DNA of 9,210 nt from assembly GCA_965602945.1 (NCBI GenBank), contig CBFDBC010000153.1, positions 1 through 9,210 of the forward strand, in the 5' to 3' direction. This DNA comes from JAUXEH01 sp965602945. GTDB taxonomy: Bacteria; Acidobacteriota; Aminicenantia; Aminicenantales; Aminicenantaceae. Under the pieces are notes generated by a model. The model saw only the letters and a program-made list of their open reading frames with translations. It made no database searches and was not told the DNA's origin. This document shows positions 6,350 to 9,210 of this stretch, in pieces. A program made the translations under genes and the position numbers. The first letter of the stretch is position 1, and every line of letters starts with the position of its first letter.

Positions 6350-9210
6350 ATGGATAAGTATTTCCCCCAAATGAGTCCCAGGATCGGTTCCTGTATCGTG
6401 TTCCTGGCGCTCGTCCTACTCATCTCAGGAGGTCTCGATCTGGCAGCGCAGCAGATCGATCCCGAGATCTACAGCTCGCTCCGCTACCGCCACATTGGGC
6501 CCCCGGGCAACCGGACCTCGGCCGTCATGGGCGAGCCGGGCAACCCCCTGGTTTACTACATCGGCGCCTCGTCCGGCGGCATATTCAAGACCACGGACGG
6601 CGGCGTGCGCTGGAATCCCATTTTCGACAACCAGGAGGCGCAGTCCATCGGCGCCATGGCCATCGCACCCTCGGATTATAATGTGGTGTGGGCCGGAACC
6701 GGCGAGGCCTTTATCCGCAGTAACGTCTCGATCGGGAACGGAGTCTACAAGTCCACGGATGCCGGCAAGTCCTGGCAGCACATGGGGTTGGACAAGACCG
6801 GCCGCGTCGGCCGCGTGGTCATCGATCCCCGTGATCCCGACACCGTGTTCGTGGCCGCCCTGGGGCACTGCTACGGCCCCCAGAAGGAGCGGGGCGTCTT
6901 CCGCACCACGGACGGCGGCAAGACCTGGGAACATGTCCTGTTCCTGGATGAGAACACGGGTGTGTTCGAGATCGCCATGGATCCCAGCAACCCGCGCATC
7001 CTGTTCGCCGGCACCTGGCCGCTCGTCATCTACACCTACGGCCGGGAGAGCGGCGGGCCCATGGGCGGCGTCTGGCGGTCCAAGGACGGCGGCGACACCT
7101 GGGAGCGGCTGACCAACGGCCTGCCCAAACCCCCCAACGGCAAGGTGGGCCTCGCCATCGCCCAGAGCAATCCCCAGGTCGTCTACGCCCTGATCGAGAC
7201 CGGCTCCCCCAACCGCGGCGTCCTGTGGCGCTCCGACAACGGCGGCGACTCCTGGCGCCTGGCCAGCAAAAACCGCCTGCTCAACGAGCGGCCGCACTAT
7301 GCCTCGCGCGTCATGGTCAACCCTGCCGACGAAGACGAGGTCTATTTCGCGGCCAACAGCCAGAGCCGCACCAAGGACGGCGGCTACACCAGTGAAACCG
7401 TGCCCTGGAGCGGGGACTGCCACGACATGTGGGCCGATCCCCTGGATCCCGATCGCATGATGATCTCGGACGACGGCGGCATCATCTTCACACGCAACCG
7501 AGGCAGGACCTGGCAGCGCGTCAACCTCCCCATCGCCCAGATGTATCATGTGGCCGTCGACACCCAGATCCCCTACTATGTCTACGGCGGCCGTCAGGAC
7601 GGGAGTGCCTACAAGGGCCCCATGACCGGTGGTGGAGGCCGCGGCGGATTCTCGCCGTCCCGTTCCCTCTGGGAAGCCACGGCCGGCGGTGAGTGCGGAT
7701 TCATCATACCGGATCCCGCGAATCCCAACATCGTGTGGGGCGGGAGCTATAACGCCATGCTCCAGAGGGCCGACTACTCGACCGGCCACATCAACACCGT
7801 GCAGGTCTGGCCCGAATCCCTCTACGGATCCCATGGGACCGCCCTCAAGTACCGCTTCAACTGGACCTTTCCCATCCACATCTCGCCCCACGACCACAAC
7901 AAGGTCTACGTGGGAAGCCAGTTCGTGCATGTGACCACGGATGCCGGCCGCAGCTGGAAGGTCATCAGCCCCGACCTCACCACCAACGACCCGGAAAAGC
8001 TCGGCCCCTCAGGGGGGCTCACGCGGGACAACCTGGCTGTAGAGATGGGGTGCGTTGTCTTTGCACTGGCCGAGTCTCCCCTCGAGGAGGGCCTGATCTG
8101 GGCCGGGAGCAACGACGGCCTCGTCCATGTCACGCGCGACGGTGGAGAAAACTGGTCCAATGTCACGGGCAACGTCCCCAACCTGCCGGTATGGGGGACC
8201 GTCAGCAACATCGAGCCTTCACGTTACGACGCCGGCACCGCCTACATGACGGTCGACTTCCACCAGATGAACGGCCGCGATCCCTACGTGTACAAGACCG
8301 CTGACTACGGCCGGACCTGGACGTCATTGAGCGCGACCATCCCCCGGAGCGTGTTCAGCTACTGCCACTGGGTGCACGAGGACCCGGTGCGCAAGGGGCT
8401 GCTTTATTTAGGGACCGAGAACGCCATCTATATCTCCTTCAACGATGGCAGGAAGTGGCTGCCGCTGCAGAACAATCTGCCCCACGCTCCTGTGCACCAC
8501 ATGGTTGTGCAGGAACACTTCAACGACCTGGTTCTGGGCACGTACGGCCGCGGATTCTGGATCATGGACGACATCACACCGCTCCAGCAGCTGACCGACG
8601 AGGTTCTGGCTTCTGATGCCCACCTCTTCGTGCCGCGTCCGACTTACCGCATGCACAGCATCGCGGGCGGGCCCCGCGCCATGGCTCAGGCCAACATCAA
8701 TTATTACCTCCATGAGGTTCCCAGGGGTCCGGTGAGCATCACCGTCCGTGATGCCGAGGGCGAGGTGGTGAACATCGTGCGTGCGCCCCGGAACAAGGGA
8801 ATCAACCGTGCCACCTGGAGCCTGCGCCACTACCCCGCCCGCCAGGCCAAGCTGCGCACCAAGCCTCCGGGCAATCCCACGGTCGTGGAAGAAAAACGCT
8901 TTCACTTCCAATGGGAGCGCCAGGGCTGGTATCCCATCATAAGCTGGGGAACCTTCGGAGGCTTCTCGGGATTCACGGCTGCCCCGGGAGACTACACCGT
9001 GACCCTCGAGGTCGGAGACCGGGAATACACTCAGACCCTGGAGGTACTTAAAGATCCGCGTTCGGCGGGCACCCTGGCCCACATCCAGGCCACGGAACAG
9101 CTGCAGCTCGCGATCCGCGGCGACATCAACGCTGTGTCCGACATGATCAGCCAGATCGAGTGGATGCGCAAGCAGTGCCAGGATCTGAAGGATCTCCTCG
9201 GAGAGGGAGG
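6350..9210 (+). CDS. Secreted Asp-box (BNR/VPS10-like) beta-propeller protein (3' partial)
   Basis: The reading frame is open for 953 complete codons and runs off the right edge. The ATG follows an exact AGGAGG (6339-6344) by 5 bases. Residues 1-34 are a signal peptide (hydrophobic core about 15-28, cleavage near LAA/QQ). Residues 46-740 form propeller blades with ten Asp-box motifs (S/T-x-D-x-G-x-x-W) at about 81, 135, 186, 244, 295, 381 (degenerate, TRNRGRTW), 529, 595, 650 and 696. The opening YRHIGPPGNRTSAVMGEP is typical of the large bacterial WD40/YVTN/BNR-like, sortilin-type exported proteins. Residues 785-900 look like a beta-sandwich (PGDYTVTLEVGD), followed by a helical tail from about 905. 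The family is usually around 1,000-1,100 residues, so perhaps 50-150 are missing. I see no sialidase-type catalytic arginine set, so binding or scaffolding is more likely than hydrolysis; the true function is unknown. It is divergent from the sulfatase and may be co-regulated with it. Confidence 0.9.
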   Translation, partial: MDKYFPQMSPRIGSCIVFLALVLLISGGLDLAAQQIDPEIYSSLRYRHIGPPGNRTSAVMGEPGNPLVYYIGASSGGIFKTTDGGVRWNPIFDNQEAQSIGAMAIAPSDYNVVWAGTGEAFIRSNVSIGNGVYKSTDAGKSWQHMGLDKTGRVGRVVIDPRDPDTVFVAALGHCYGPQKERGVFRTTDGGKTWEHVLFLDENTGVFEIAMDPSNPRILFAGTWPLVIYTYGRESGGPMGGVWRSKDGGDTWERLTNGLPKPPNGKVGLAIAQSNPQVVYALIETGSPNRGVLWRSDNGGDSWRLASKNRLLNERPHYASRVMVNPADEDEVYFAANSQSRTKDGGYTSETVPWSGDCHDMWADPLDPDRMMISDDGGIIFTRNRGRTWQRVNLPIAQMYHVAVDTQIPYYVYGGRQDGSAYKGPMTGGGGRGGFSPSRSLWEATAGGECGFIIPDPANPNIVWGGSYNAMLQRADYSTGHINTVQVWPESLYGSHGTALKYRFNWTFPIHISPHDHNKVYVGSQFVHVTTDAGRSWKVISPDLTTNDPEKLGPSGGLTRDNLAVEMGCVVFALAESPLEEGLIWAGSNDGLVHVTRDGGENWSNVTGNVPNLPVWGTVSNIEPSRYDAGTAYMTVDFHQMNGRDPYVYKTADYGRTWTSLSATIPRSVFSYCHWVHEDPVRKGLLYLGTENAIYISFNDGRKWLPLQNNLPHAPVHHMVVQEHFNDLVLGTYGRGFWIMDDITPLQQLTDEVLASDAHLFVPRPTYRMHSIAGGPRAMAQANINYYLHEVPRGPVSITVRDAEGEVVNIVRAPRNKGINRATWSLRHYPARQAKLRTKPPGNPTVVEEKRFHFQWERQGWYPIISWGTFGGFSGFTAAPGDYTVTLEVGDREYTQTLEVLKDPRSAGTLAHIQATEQLQLAIRGDINAVSDMISQIEWMRKQCQDLKDLLGEG

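Noticed and set aside
6425..7930. 501-codon open frame on the minus strand opposite the propeller gene
   Set aside because: Shadow of the Asp-box gene; its Gly/Val/Ala-rich low-complexity translation is typical of antisense frames in GC-rich genes.
1..9210. CRISPR array, tRNA, rRNA or insertion sequence
   Set aside because: No regularly spaced direct repeats, cloverleaf-like sequence, rRNA motif, transposase frame or paired terminal inverted repeats were seen.

Overview
The window carries four large genes and looks like a piece of a GC-rich bacterial chromosome. At least three of the four encode proteins with N-terminal export signals; the fourth (the tricorn homologue) is cut at its 5' end. 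The mix is a tricorn-type protease, a one-copper-free Cys-type (formylglycine) sulfatase, a right-handed beta-helix protein and a large Asp-box beta-propeller protein. It suggests a polymer-degrading heterotroph of the Acidobacteriota / Aminicenantota / Planctomycetota kind. That placement is inference from protein families only: there is no rRNA, tRNA or taxonomic marker here.

Layout: (1) 2-2707 (+), a tricorn-family serine protease, open at the left edge, with propellers, PDZ and the complete Ser-His/Ser-Asp/Glu catalytic set. (2) A 97-base gap with a good sigma70-like promoter. (3) 2805-4304 (+), an exported right-handed beta-helix protein with a pectate-lyase-3-type N-terminal motif and locally lower GC. 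(4) 4264-6060 (-), an exported sulfatase whose last 41 bases overlap the end of the beta-helix gene tail to tail. (5) 6061-6349, an AT-rich divergent control region with back-to-back promoters and two leader inverted repeats. (6) 6350 to the right edge (+), a large exported Asp-box/VPS10-like propeller protein with at least ten Asp-box motifs, cut off by the window end.

How they may work together (inference): the beta-helix protein, the sulfatase and the divergently transcribed propeller protein fit an extracytoplasmic module acting on a sulfated polymer. The sulfatase would remove sulfate esters and the beta-helix protein would bind or cleave the backbone. The propeller would bind substrate or scaffold. 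The tricorn protease would trim peptides and need not belong to the module. No transporter, sulfatase-maturing enzyme or regulator lies inside the window, so the module cannot be shown to be complete. The most unusual points are the tail-to-tail overlap with strong hairpins just beyond it, the divergent control region, and the compositionally distinct, unassigned beta-helix gene.
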